From: Aegicerativicinus sediminis
Lineage (GTDB): Bacteria; Bacteroidota; Bacteroidia; Flavobacteriales; Flavobacteriaceae
NCBI RefSeq assembly: GCF_015476115.1
Contig: NZ_CP064295.1
Span: 2,412,001-2,476,000 of the forward strand
DNA length: 64,000 nt
Direction of reading: 5' to 3'
Part shown: piece after piece, positions 8,823 to 16,883 of the stretch
Layout of the letters: each line of letters begins with the position of its first letter
Position numbering within the stretch: the first letter of the stretch is position 1
Notes under the pieces: model-generated
Seen by the model: only the letters and a program-made list of their open reading frames with translations
Databases searched by the model: none
Told to the model about the DNA's origin: nothing
Position numbers and translations under genes: made by a program

Positions 8823-8954
8823 TTGATCATAAATTCAATACCTGAAAGGCTAAAAAGAGAAAAGTATACTCGCGACATTAAACTTGTTGTTTTTATGCTA
8901 TTCGCTGCGAGTATACTTTTTGCAAGTTTATATGAACTTTTCAGTTCGGAGTGA
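8823..8954 (+). CDS. Possible 43-aa single-pass membrane microprotein
   Basis: An open frame starting with TTG at 8823 ends in TGA at 8952. It has a charged N-terminal half (PERLKREKYTRDIK) followed by a clear hydrophobic span (LVVFMLFAASILFASLY) and a short polar tail, the layout of a small inner-membrane protein with its basic side in the cytosol. No ATG lies at the start; the only ATG is internal, at 8895. The same bases contain a perfect 14-bp inverted repeat, so the frame may be a by-product of an RNA structure. I cannot link it to a family. Confidence 0.25.
   Translation: MIINSIPERLKREKYTRDIKLVVFMLFAASILFASLYELFSSE
8860..8930. repeat. Interlocked inverted repeats (pseudoknot-like topology)
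   Basis: AAAAGTATACTCGC at 8860-8873 is perfectly complementary to GCGAGTATACTTTT at 8907-8920. Inside the 33-nt loop TAAACTTG (8879-8886) is perfectly complementary to CAAGTTTA at 8923-8930, outside the first stem. The two helices therefore interlock in the manner of an H-type pseudoknot. The element lies downstream of the aspartate aminotransferase gene (minus strand). Read in that direction, the long stem is followed by CTCTTTTT and might also act as a terminator. Confidence 0.5.
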
Positions 8955-8965
8955 CTTCAAATAAA

Positions 8966-10150
8966 TTAGGCTAAGGCCTCTTTTATTCTTTTAATTGCTT
9001 CTTTAATTTGCGATTGTGAGGCTGCATAGGAAATTCTAATACAATTAGGGTTTCCGAAGGCGTCTCCAGTTACAGTTGCCACTAATGCATGTTCTAATAA
9101 AAACAATGAAAAATCTGTAGCATCCTTAATCGTTGTACCTTTTAAAGTTTTTCCGAAATAATAAGATATATCTGGGAATACGTAAAATGCACCTCCTGGT
9201 TCAGAAGTTTTAAAGCCAGGTATTTCTCCTAAGAGCCCAAGAATTAAGGATCTACGCTCTTTAAATTCATTAATCATGTATTGAATTCTAGAAGGAGGTT
9301 CGTTTAAGGCAGTTATAGTTGCACGTTGAGCAATACAATTGGCTCCACTAGTAACTTGTCCTTGAATTTTATTGCACGCTCTTGCTATCCATTCAGGTGC
9401 ACCAATGTAACCAATTCTCCATCCTGTCATAGCATATGCCTTAGACACACCATTAACGGTTACGGTTCTATCGTACATATCTTCAAACTCAGCCATGCTA
9501 GCATGACCACCAACGAAGTTTATATGCTCATAGATTTCATCTGAAACAACTATAATTTGTGGAAAGTCTTTCAAAACATCTGCCAAGGCGCGCAATTCTT
9601 CTTTGCTATAAACAGATCCGCTTGGGTTACAAGGTGAACTGTACCAAATCATTTTGGTTCTTGGGGTAATTGCCGCCCGAAGTTGATCAGGAGTTAATTT
9701 AAAATCATTTTCTAAAGAAGTTTGAACTTCTACTGGTGTACCCTCCGCCAACTTAACTATTTCAGCATAACTTACCCAATATGGACAAGGCAAAAGCACT
9801 TCGTCTCCAGGATTAAGAGCGACTAAAGCAACATTTGCTAAAGATTGCTTCGCCCCTGTTGAAACTACAATTTGGGATGGTTTATATGAAAGATTGTTAT
9901 CGCGTTTAAACTTAGTAATGATGGCTTGTTTTAACTCCCCGTATCCATCAACTGGAGTATAGGTGTTGTAACCTTCATTTATTGCTGCAATTGCAGAATC
10001 TTTAACAAAATCAGGAATTTCAAAGTCTGGTTCACCCAAACTCAACCCAATAATATCTTTACCTTGCTCTCTTAATTCTCTAGCTTTTGCAGCCATGGCA
10101 AGGGTTTGCGATGTTGATAGATTTTTAATTCTATCGGATAGTTGGTCCAT
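8966..10150 (-). CDS. Aspartate aminotransferase-like class I PLP aminotransferase
   Basis: This 394-aa cytosolic enzyme belongs to fold-type I, subgroup I-gamma/Ib aspartate aminotransferases. The PLP Schiff-base lysine is Lys237 in NGVSKAYAMTGWRIGY. The substrate-carboxylate arginine is in NCIRISYA near the C-terminus, and the cofactor-binding segments STGAKQSL and YSSPCNPSG are in place. It should interconvert aspartate/oxaloacetate and glutamate/2-oxoglutarate. It is 18 bp downstream of the desaturase gene on the same strand, so they may share a transcript although the functions are unrelated. Specificity (aspartate versus other amino acids or prephenate) cannot be fixed by reading alone. 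Confidence 0.85.
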   Translation of the reverse strand: MDQLSDRIKNLSTSQTLAMAAKARELREQGKDIIGLSLGEPDFEIPDFVKDSAIAAINEGYNTYTPVDGYGELKQAIITKFKRDNNLSYKPSQIVVSTGAKQSLANVALVALNPGDEVLLPCPYWVSYAEIVKLAEGTPVEVQTSLENDFKLTPDQLRAAITPRTKMIWYSSPCNPSGSVYSKEELRALADVLKDFPQIIVVSDEIYEHINFVGGHASMAEFEDMYDRTVTVNGVSKAYAMTGWRIGYIGAPEWIARACNKIQGQVTSGANCIAQRATITALNEPPSRIQYMINEFKERRSLILGLLGEIPGFKTSEPGGAFYVFPDISYYFGKTLKGTTIKDATDFSLFLLEHALVATVTGDAFGNPNCIRISYAASQSQIKEAIKRIKEALA

Positions 10151-10168
10151 TATGTAGTTAATATTAAT

Positions 10169-11269
10169 TTAGGCTGTCAAGGCAGGTTTGGCCCCCATTT
10201 CTTTCAAAAACCTGAAATGGGCTAAAATCGCTTTTCTTGTTGTTTCGTATTCTTTATACGGTAGATTAAATTCCAAAGCAGTTTGTTTCACAATTTTAGA
10301 AATTTTCGTGTAGTGAATATGACTAATGTTTGGGAAAATATGATGTTCAACCTGATGATTTAAACCTCCGGTGAACCAATTAATCAACCTATTTTTTGTT
10401 CCAAAATTCACGGTAGTATGTAATTGGTGAATTGCCCAAGTATTCTCAATAGTTCCATCTTCAGCTGGCAATGGCATTTCTGCTTCATCCATTACGTGAG
10501 CCAATTGAAAAATTACACTGAGAATAATTCCAGCGACATAATGCATCACAACAAAACCAAGAAGTACTTTCCACCATGGAATATCTAAAACAAGCATTGG
10601 AATTACAATCCAGATGCTTAAATAAACAACTTTGCTAAGAGCCAAAATTGTCCAATTTTGCCATGGCCTTGGAAGCTCTCCATAAGATAGTTTGCGTTTC
10701 ATGTAGTTACGCATTTGCAACCAATCTGTCGTAATTGCCCAATTTAGGGTAAGAAGGCCATAAAGTAATATTGAATATAGATGTTGGAATCTGTGGAATT
10801 TTTTCCATTTGGCATGTTTGGAAAATCTTAATATTCCTTTTGCATCTAAATCTTCATCATGTCCGTGTATGTTGGTGTATGTATGGTGTAATACATTATG
10901 CTGTACCTGCCAATTGTAAACATTTCCAGCTAGTATATAAATGCTTCCGCCCATTAGTTTATTTATCCATTTTTTACTTGAATAAGAACCATGGTTTCCA
11001 TCATGCATTACATTCATACCGACACCGGCCATACCTATTCCCATCACTACCACAAGGAGCAATTGTGCCCATCCTGGAATGTCAAGGGTAAGTATTAGGA
11101 AATAGGGAGCCAAAAACAAGGCGAACATTACTAATGTTTTTACCCAGATTTTCCAGTTACCGGTTCGTTTTAAATTATTTTCTTTAAAATAGTCGTTTAC
11201 GCGTTTATTGAGAGTTCTAAAAAATTTTGCTGAGTCATTACGCGAAAAACTTAGGGCCTGTTTGGTCAT
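10169..11269 (-). CDS. Membrane fatty acid desaturase (acyl-lipid / linoleoyl-CoA type)
   Basis: This 366-aa integral membrane di-iron enzyme has all three histidine boxes: H89-D-G-N-H93, H124-x3-H128-H129 and the third box N-H-Q-V-E-H309-H310. The QxxHH-like third box places it in the front-end/delta-6-type group, but the cytochrome b5 domain found in eukaryotic relatives is absent. Membrane spans lie around residues 42-83, 103-118, 160-180 and 205-255. It would introduce a double bond into membrane acyl chains, useful for fluidity in cold seawater. The gene has its own -7 box 47 bp upstream and is followed by the aminotransferase. Confidence 0.88.
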   Translation of the reverse strand: MTKQALSFSRNDSAKFFRTLNKRVNDYFKENNLKRTGNWKIWVKTLVMFALFLAPYFLILTLDIPGWAQLLLVVVMGIGMAGVGMNVMHDGNHGSYSSKKWINKLMGGSIYILAGNVYNWQVQHNVLHHTYTNIHGHDEDLDAKGILRFSKHAKWKKFHRFQHLYSILLYGLLTLNWAITTDWLQMRNYMKRKLSYGELPRPWQNWTILALSKVVYLSIWIVIPMLVLDIPWWKVLLGFVVMHYVAGIILSVIFQLAHVMDEAEMPLPAEDGTIENTWAIHQLHTTVNFGTKNRLINWFTGGLNHQVEHHIFPNISHIHYTKISKIVKQTALEFNLPYKEYETTRKAILAHFRFLKEMGAKPALTA

Positions 11270-11316
11270 TAATTCTATGTCTTAGTGAATAAATTTTGAT
11301 TACAAAAAATTCAGCG

Positions 11317-11324
11317 CAAAGATA
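11317..11324 (-). promoter_or_regulatory. Candidate -7 promoter element for the desaturase gene
   Basis: TATCTTTG (minus strand) matches TAnnTTTG and lies 47 bp upstream of the desaturase ATG. No -33 TTG at the usual distance. Confidence 0.5.
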
Positions 11325-11382
11325 GCTAATAATAATAGGCGCATGGACATATAATAACAAAAATTAACCATTAATTATTATA

Positions 11383-11390
11383 TATTTTTG
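11383..11390 (+). promoter_or_regulatory. Candidate -7 promoter element for rsmG
   Basis: TATTTTTG matches TAnnTTTG and ends 16 bp before the rsmG ATG, which would give a leader of about ten bases. Confidence 0.45.
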
Positions 11391-11406
11391 CTAAAAAATT
11401 AAGAGA

Positions 11407-12024
11407 ATGGAAACTATCTTGGATTATTTTCAAAATCTAAGTTCAGAGCAAATTAAACAATATGCTTCCTTGGAAGCTTTGTACCAAGATTGGAATCTGA
11501 AAATAAATGTGGTGTCTAGAAAGGATATCGACGAACTTTACTTAAGACACGTATTGCATAGTTTGGCAATTGCAAAGTTCATTAATTTTAATCCTAAAGC
11601 TAAAATTTTAGATGTAGGAACGGGCGGTGGTTTTCCTGGAATTCCTTTGGCAATTATGTTTCCAGAAACTGAGTTTGTATTAGTTGATAGTATAGCCAAA
11701 AAATTGAAGGTTGTTCAAGAAGTAGTGGAGGGTTTGGGCTTAAAGAATGTTTCAACCATACATAGTAGAGTAGAAGAAATCCCAGGGAAATTCGACTTTA
11801 TTATAAGTCGTGCTGTGGCAGCGATGCCTACTTTTGTGCATTGGACAAGGGGAAAGATTTCTTCAAAACAGAACCATACTATAAAAAATGGAATAATTTA
11901 CTTAAAGGGTGGTGATTTGCAAGAGGAATTAAAGGGATTCCCAAATGCAAAAGTGATCGATTTATCTTCTTATTTTAAAGAAGATTTTTTTGAAACTAAG
12001 AAAATAGTATACCTGCCAATATAA
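11407..12024 (+). CDS. rsmG: 16S rRNA (guanine527-N7)-methyltransferase RsmG
   Basis: This 205-aa SAM-dependent methyltransferase belongs to the GidB/RsmG family. Motif I is ILDVGTGGGFPGIPLA at residues 67-82. The family segment NVVSRKDIDELYLRHVLHSL precedes it and SRAVAAMPTFVHW follows. It makes m7G527 in helix 18 of 16S rRNA; loss of the enzyme gives low-level streptomycin resistance in several bacteria. It is a single-gene unit here, ending 2 bp from the convergent ppa. The length is normal for Bacteroidota. Confidence 0.94.
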   Translation: METILDYFQNLSSEQIKQYASLEALYQDWNLKINVVSRKDIDELYLRHVLHSLAIAKFINFNPKAKILDVGTGGGFPGIPLAIMFPETEFVLVDSIAKKLKVVQEVVEGLGLKNVSTIHSRVEEIPGKFDFIISRAVAAMPTFVHWTRGKISSKQNHTIKNGIIYLKGGDLQEELKGFPNAKVIDLSSYFKEDFFETKKIVYLPI

Positions 12025-12026
12025 TC

Positions 12027-12575
12027 TTAATGGGTTTTGATGTATTCTTTGTAGTCCTCAATGCTTTTTAACAATATTTGTTTAGCAGTTTCAGAGTTTT
12101 GAAATTCCTCAACAACAACAGTTTTATGCTCTAGCTTTTTATAATCTTCAAAAAATGTTTTCAGTTCCCTGAAAAAATGATCAGGTAATTCAGATATATC
12201 ATTAATATGATTTACCGAAATGTCATCATTGGCAACTGCAATAATTTTATCATCCATTTCTCCTCCATCAAGCATTCGCATTACTCCGATGACCCTAGCA
12301 CGTAAGATGCATAGAGGAAACACTTCAATTTGAGAAAGAACAACGATATCTAATGGATCCTTATCGTCACAAAAGGTTTGAGGAATAAAACCGTAGTTGG
12401 ATGGATAATGCATTGCGGAATAAATAACCCTATCCAATTTCAAAAGCCCAGATTCTTTGTCTAATTCGTATTTGGCTCTGGTATTTTTTGGAATTTCAAT
12501 GATTGCGTTTACTACGTTGGGTATATCATCCCCTATGTCTACATTATGCCATGGATTACTAACTTTATTCATCAT
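12027..12575 (-). CDS. ppa: Inorganic pyrophosphatase (type I)
   Basis: This cytosolic family I pyrophosphatase is about 182 aa from ATG at 12575. The active-site signature [12 protein letters not shown] (DxDPxD) is present near residue 73. [14 protein letters not shown] and [11 protein letters not shown] are the other family segments that bind Mg2+ and pyrophosphate. The frame stays open upstream to a TTG at 12590, but that TTG lies inside a -7 promoter box (12588-12595), so transcription begins after it. One of the two adjacent ATGs at 12575/12572 is the likely start. It removes PPi from biosynthetic reactions and is a stand-alone gene. Confidence 0.93.
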   Translation of the reverse strand: MMNKVSNPWHNVDIGDDIPNVVNAIIEIPKNTRAKYELDKESGLLKLDRVIYSAMHYPSNYGFIPQTFCDDKDPLDIVVLSQIEVFPLCILRARVIGVMRMLDGGEMDDKIIAVANDDISVNHINDISELPDHFFRELKTFFEDYKKLEHKTVVVEEFQNSETAKQILLKSIEDYKEYIKTH

Positions 12576-12587
12576 TGAAATTTTTGG

Positions 12588-12595
12588 CAAAGATA
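12588..12595 (-). promoter_or_regulatory. Candidate -7 promoter element for ppa
   Basis: TATCTTTG (minus strand) matches TAnnTTTG, ending 12 bp before the ATG at 12575. It overlaps an in-frame TTG and so rules that codon out as the start. Confidence 0.55.
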
Positions 12596-12627
12596 GCCAT
12601 ACTTGTTATATCGTATTGGTTTGAATT

Positions 12628-13131
12628 TTATTTTCGACAAAATTGCTCAATAATTAGACTGTGTTGAGGGAATTTTTCTAATAATTGTTTTTTTGATGCC
12701 AACTCAAAGTCGGAAAAGTCAAATCCCGGAGCAACAGTACAGCCAACTAATCCATAAGAGTCTGGTTTATCAATATTCGCTGCAAACCAATGGTTTGCGG
12801 GTATTACAACCTGAAATTCTTCGCCAAGACCAACCTTGTTACCTACTCTATGGATTTTTAAACTTCCATTTGGATCAATGTCATAAATGGTGATACATTC
12901 ACCTTCATAGAAATGCCAAATTTCGTCTTGGTGAATTTTATGAAAAGCTGAATACATGGACGATGTCAATAGAAAATAAATGGATGTAGAATAATTTCGT
13001 TTTCCTTTAAGTTGAAGATTAACGTCATTAAGTTCAATGATTCCTTTACTCCTATAATTTTCTTTAAAATACCCTCCCTCTGGATGTGGAGATAATTGAA
13101 GTTTATCTATTAAATCGTTTGCTCTACTCAT
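12628..13131 (-). CDS. Cupin protein of the DUF985 family
   Basis: This 167-aa protein starts at MSRANDLIDKLQL. The family opening LSPHPEGGYFKENYRS is present, followed by the cupin segments SSMYSAFHKIHQDEIWHFYEG and the basic/acidic strand pairs of a small beta-barrel. DUF985 cupins resemble sugar or nucleotide-sugar isomerases of the RmlC fold, but no reaction is established. The frame extends 19 codons further upstream, to 13188, through the pruA terminator hairpin; that extension is rejected. It follows pruA on the same strand but is separated from it by the terminator. Confidence 0.8.
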   Translation of the reverse strand: MSRANDLIDKLQLSPHPEGGYFKENYRSKGIIELNDVNLQLKGKRNYSTSIYFLLTSSMYSAFHKIHQDEIWHFYEGECITIYDIDPNGSLKIHRVGNKVGLGEEFQVVIPANHWFAANIDKPDSYGLVGCTVAPGFDFSDFELASKKQLLEKFPQHSLIIEQFCRK

Positions 13132-13153
13132 TCTTTTATTATAATGAAACAGT

Positions 13154-13183
13154 AAAAAAAAGCCCGTTTCAACGGGCTTTTTT
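13154..13183 (-). terminator. Rho-independent terminator after pruA
   Basis: A GC-rich stem AGCCCGT/ACGGGCT with loop TTCA (13161-13178) is flanked by seven A on the left and six T on the right, so it could stop transcription in both directions. It lies 15 bp past the pruA stop. Confidence 0.85.
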
Positions 13184-13197
13184 AACACAAAATTTTA

Positions 13198-14823
13198 TTA
13201 TCCCAAGAAGGGGTATCTATAATCCGTAGGCGTTACGAAAGTTTCTTTAATTAGCCTTGGTGAAACCCAACGTAGTAGGTTTAGAGAACTACCTGCCTTA
13301 TCATTTGTTCCTGATGCTCTTGCACCACCAAATGGTTGTTGGCCAACAACAGCGCCCGTAGGTTTATCATTTATATAAAAGTTTCCTGCCGAGTTTTGAA
13401 GTGCTTGGGTAGCTTCCTCTATGGCGTATCTATCAGTGGCTAAAACGGCACCCGTCAAGGCATAAACACTTGTTTCGTCAACTAATTTTAAAGTTTCGGA
13501 ATAAGCGTTATCCTTATAAATGTAAATTGTAATTACAGGACCAAATAATTCAGTACACATGGTGGTGTATTTTGGATCTGTGGTTAGGATGACAGTTGGT
13601 TCTATAAAATAACCCTTGCTCTTATCATAACCTCCGCCTGCAATTATCTCCGCATTTGCATCTTTTTTGGCTTGGTCGATAAAACCAGCAAGTTTGTTGA
13701 AGGCACCTTCATGGATTACCGCCGTTATAAAGTTGTCCATGTCTTCAGGTGATCCCATTTTGAAGGATTTTATATCATCCAACAAATATTTTTTTACATC
13801 ACCCCACAAGCTTTCAGGTATGTAGGCTCTAGACGCAGCGCTGCATTTTTGTCCTTGTAATTCAAAAGCACCTCTGGCAATTGCAGTAGCAACTTGTTTT
13901 GCATTTGCTGATGGATGAGCGATGATAAAGTCTTTTCCACCAGTTTCTCCTACAATTCTAGGGTAATTTTTATAATTATGAATGTTTTCACCTATTTGTT
14001 TCCAAAGGTTTTTAAATACATCCGTGGAACCAGTAAAGTGTAAGCCTGAAAAATCTGGGTGCGAAAGGATAGTGTCGGTGATCATAACCGGATCCCCCAT
14101 AATCATGTTTATAACTCCATCAGGCACACCAGCTTCCTTGAACACCTCCAATATCACCTGGGCCGAATAGACCTGACTATCACTTGGTTTCCATACAACA
14201 ACATTTCCCATTAATGCCATACTAGCTGGTAAATTTCCCGCAATTGCGGTGAAATTAAATGGAGTTACGGCATAGGTGAATCCTTCAAGCGGTCTATATT
14301 CAACTCTATTCCATGCATCTGAAGTACTTTCAGGTTGTTCCGCATATATATCGGTCATATACTGAACATTGAAGCGTAAAAAATCAATCAATTCGCAAGC
14401 GGCATCTATTTCGGCTTGGTGAATTGTTTTAGACTGGGCAATCATTGTTGCCGCATTGATTTTAGCTCTATAAGGACCAGCAATTAATTCAGCTGCTTTT
14501 AAAAAGATTCCTGCACGTTGTTCCCATGATAATTGAGACCATTTTTTCCTTGCTTCCAATGCAGTTTCAATTGCCTCTTCTACATGTTTCTTTTCAGCTA
14601 AATGGTAATGCCCTACAATATGTTTGTGGTCATGTGGAGGGGACATTGGTTTTGTACTGGTAGTTTTAACTTCCTTTCCGTTTATGAATAATGGCACTTC
14701 AATTTGACTCTTAAACATACTTTTGTATGCACTTAAAACAGCATCCCTTTCAGGTGATCCTGGAGCATATGTTTTTACAGGTTCATTAACGGCAATTGGT
14801 ACGTTGAAAAATCCTTTTCCCAT
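13198..14823 (-). CDS. pruA: L-glutamate gamma-semialdehyde dehydrogenase (P5C dehydrogenase)
   Basis: This 541-aa aldehyde dehydrogenase is of the single-domain PruA type (1-pyrroline-5-carboxylate dehydrogenase). The catalytic Cys327 sits in ELQGQKCSAASRAY and the general-base Glu293 in VGETGGKDF. AVTPFNFTAIAGNLP and VVWKPSD are the NAD-binding loops. It oxidises glutamate semialdehyde to glutamate with NAD+, the second step of proline breakdown. The proline dehydrogenase PutA domain is absent and must be encoded elsewhere. Its start has a good promoter (TACCTTTG with TTG 20 bp away), and a strong terminator follows, so it is monocistronic. Confidence 0.94.
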   Translation of the reverse strand: MGKGFFNVPIAVNEPVKTYAPGSPERDAVLSAYKSMFKSQIEVPLFINGKEVKTTSTKPMSPPHDHKHIVGHYHLAEKKHVEEAIETALEARKKWSQLSWEQRAGIFLKAAELIAGPYRAKINAATMIAQSKTIHQAEIDAACELIDFLRFNVQYMTDIYAEQPESTSDAWNRVEYRPLEGFTYAVTPFNFTAIAGNLPASMALMGNVVVWKPSDSQVYSAQVILEVFKEAGVPDGVINMIMGDPVMITDTILSHPDFSGLHFTGSTDVFKNLWKQIGENIHNYKNYPRIVGETGGKDFIIAHPSANAKQVATAIARGAFELQGQKCSAASRAYIPESLWGDVKKYLLDDIKSFKMGSPEDMDNFITAVIHEGAFNKLAGFIDQAKKDANAEIIAGGGYDKSKGYFIEPTVILTTDPKYTTMCTELFGPVITIYIYKDNAYSETLKLVDETSVYALTGAVLATDRYAIEEATQALQNSAGNFYINDKPTGAVVGQQPFGGARASGTNDKAGSSLNLLRWVSPRLIKETFVTPTDYRYPFLG

Positions 14824-14864
14824 CGAAATTTATCTTTTTAGAGTTGATAGTTATTTTGCGAACG

Positions 14865-14895
14865 CAAAGGTACGCTATTATAGATTTTCAACCAA
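14865..14895 (-). promoter_or_regulatory. Promoter of pruA
   Basis: On the minus strand TTG (14895-14893) is followed after 20 bp by TACCTTTG (14872-14865), matching both Bacteroidota elements at normal spacing. The ATG lies 41 bp further on. Confidence 0.65.
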
Positions 14896-14980
14896 TGAAA
14901 CAGTCCTAAAAAGGCGTTAAATCTAAGATTGATGGCTAATATGACCTGTTGGGTTTTTTGATAAAAGATTTGAGAGGAAG

Positions 14981-15367
14981 TTAGTTAATAGCGAATGGTG
15001 CACTTAACTTAAAACAAGGTATCATAACCTTAAATTTTTGTGTGGTTGAGAAATTTACCATTTGATAATAACCATGCATAGCTCCAAATGGTGAAGTCAA
15101 CAAACAGCCAGAATTGTATGTGTGGGATTCACCTGGTTTCAAAACGGGCTTTTTACCAATGACACCTTCTCCTTCAACAACTTCAGTATTGTTCAAAGCG
15201 TCGTAAATTTTCCAATAACGGGTATTTAACTGTACAGAATCTTTGCTTTGGTTCTCAATGGTTACCCTATAGCCAAATGCATACTGTACCTTATAATTTT
15301 TATAAAAAGTTCCTTCGAAAGTGGTTTCAACGGAAATTTTTATACCACTAGTTACTTGATGTACCAT
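14981..15367 (-). CDS. apaG: ApaG domain protein (Co2+/Mg2+ efflux-associated)
   Basis: This 128-aa protein is a single ApaG domain, a fibronectin-III-like beta sandwich. The family core is visible: YAFGYRVTIENQSKDSVQLNTRYWKI near residue 30, then GVIGKKPVLKPGESHTYNSGCLLTSPFGAMHGYYQM. ApaG mutants in enterobacteria have altered cobalt resistance and Mg2+ efflux, but the mechanism is unknown. It lies in the same direction as, and about 100 bp after, the decarboxylase gene. Length (125-130 aa) is normal for the family. Confidence 0.92.
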   Translation of the reverse strand: MVHQVTSGIKISVETTFEGTFYKNYKVQYAFGYRVTIENQSKDSVQLNTRYWKIYDALNNTEVVEGEGVIGKKPVLKPGESHTYNSGCLLTSPFGAMHGYYQMVNFSTTQKFKVMIPCFKLSAPFAIN

Positions 15368-15468
15368 GAAATAAACTATGCTTTCGCTAAAATAAGATAA
15401 TTTTTGAATTATTAATTCAATATTAGTCTAATGTACACTTTTTGAGGTTGATACGAGCAATGGTGCAG

Positions 15469-16839
15469 TTAATTTGAGGAATGGTATTCTGTGTCGGCAA
15501 ATTGCTCCAATAAAGAGAAGAAATTCAAAATATCGCTTTGCTGTAGTATTGAATTAATAGTTACAAGCCTAACGAACTGGGTTCCGTTGTTTTCACCGAA
15601 ACTTACAAGAAATTTTGCCTTTTCATACATGGCGTGGCAAAGTTTTTTAGCATTATAATCCTTGTAATTGAAACATACAGAAATAGATTTCTCATAACTG
15701 TAAAGTGTATAATTGGGATTTGCTTGAATGTACTTCCTGGCGAAATCTGCCATTTTAAATTGATGATCTACCATTTTCCCCAACCCTTCTGTCCCTATAG
15801 ATTTCCATAAGGTCCATAATTTAAGTGCGTCGTTACGCCGTCCACATTGTAAGGATGTTTTACCTGGGTTAAAATCGTCCACTGCTGTTTGAAATAGATA
15901 ATCAGCATCAGCAGCCAAAGAGTTATAAAGAAACTTTTTTTCCTTGCAAAGAAATATGGAACAGGTCATTGGGGTACCCAACATCTTGTGGGCATTGTAA
16001 TTAAAACTATCTGAAAGCTCTATACCTTCCACTAAATGGTTATATGAGTTACTGAATATAACGGAACCGCAATAAGCACCATCAACATGAAACCATAACC
16101 CATATTTAGAAGATATTTTGGCAATTTCTTTTATAGGGTCAAATGCGCCTAACACTGTTGTTCCAGCAGTGGCATTGATAAAGAAGGGGAGGTTTCCTAA
16201 CTCAATATCTTTTTCAATTTGGGTTTCTAAATCCGAAACCAGCATACAGCCTCTAGCATCCGTTTTGACATAGCGAACGTTGTTTCTCCCTATACCTGAC
16301 AATGCAGCATTCTTGCCTATAGAATAATGGCAAGCCTCAGATGTATACAATGTAAAGGTTCGGTTTACCCCAACCATTGATGTCTCCGGTAATTTTGCAT
16401 CTCGTGCGAGGATCAAAGAAATAAAATTGCTCATAGATCCACCTGAGGCAATTGTTCCTCCATAACTATCTGGATAACCTATTAATTCTTTGCTTGCTTG
16501 AAGTATTACCTTTTCTACTCCAATTTGGGGACCAGCCACTTTATAGGTATACATACTAGTATTGAGCATTACTGCTAAAAGGTCACCAAGCACTGCTTTG
16601 GGAACGCGCCCCCCATATAATTGATTGAAGAATCTGTTGGTCGCTGTTTTAGGGGTTGCTTTAATTAGCTCCTTAAGTCCTGAAATGAAATTTTCCTCCA
16701 ATTCAGCAGTGGCTTTCAAGCTTAGGTCTAATTTTTTAAATAAATCTGGAATTTTAACAGGTGCAACAATGGGATGTTCTTCTTCAGATTGAAGCAATAC
16801 ATCACATAACTCCATGAATAATTGTAGCTCTTCCTTCAA
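15469..16839 (-). CDS. Group II PLP-dependent amino acid decarboxylase
   Basis: This 456-aa fold-type I decarboxylase is related to glutamate, cysteine-sulfinate and diaminobutyrate decarboxylases. The PLP lysine is Lys285 in NYNAHKMLGTP, the stacking His171 is in EACHYSIGK and Asp253 in FHVDGAYCG binds the pyridine nitrogen. The NAHKML motif (rather than DPHKW) is like the animal GAD/CSAD branch. Substrate cannot be assigned. It is encoded in the same direction as the T9SS plug gene 44 bp upstream and apaG downstream. Confidence 0.82.
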   Translation of the reverse strand: MKEELQLFMELCDVLLQSEEEHPIVAPVKIPDLFKKLDLSLKATAELEENFISGLKELIKATPKTATNRFFNQLYGGRVPKAVLGDLLAVMLNTSMYTYKVAGPQIGVEKVILQASKELIGYPDSYGGTIASGGSMSNFISLILARDAKLPETSMVGVNRTFTLYTSEACHYSIGKNAALSGIGRNNVRYVKTDARGCMLVSDLETQIEKDIELGNLPFFINATAGTTVLGAFDPIKEIAKISSKYGLWFHVDGAYCGSVIFSNSYNHLVEGIELSDSFNYNAHKMLGTPMTCSIFLCKEKKFLYNSLAADADYLFQTAVDDFNPGKTSLQCGRRNDALKLWTLWKSIGTEGLGKMVDHQFKMADFARKYIQANPNYTLYSYEKSISVCFNYKDYNAKKLCHAMYEKAKFLVSFGENNGTQFVRLVTINSILQQSDILNFFSLLEQFADTEYHSSN

Positions 16840-16883
16840 TTTGAAAACTAGTTTAGAGGAAGGTCAAAATTACGAAATAACCT

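Noticed and set aside
12576-12590. TTG start for ppa five codons upstream of the ATG
   Set aside because: The TTG falls inside the -7 promoter box and is therefore not transcribed from this promoter.
13132-13188. N-terminal extension MLKKPVETGFFLLFHYNKR of the DUF985 protein
   Set aside because: It translates the terminator hairpin of pruA; the family starts near MSRANDL.
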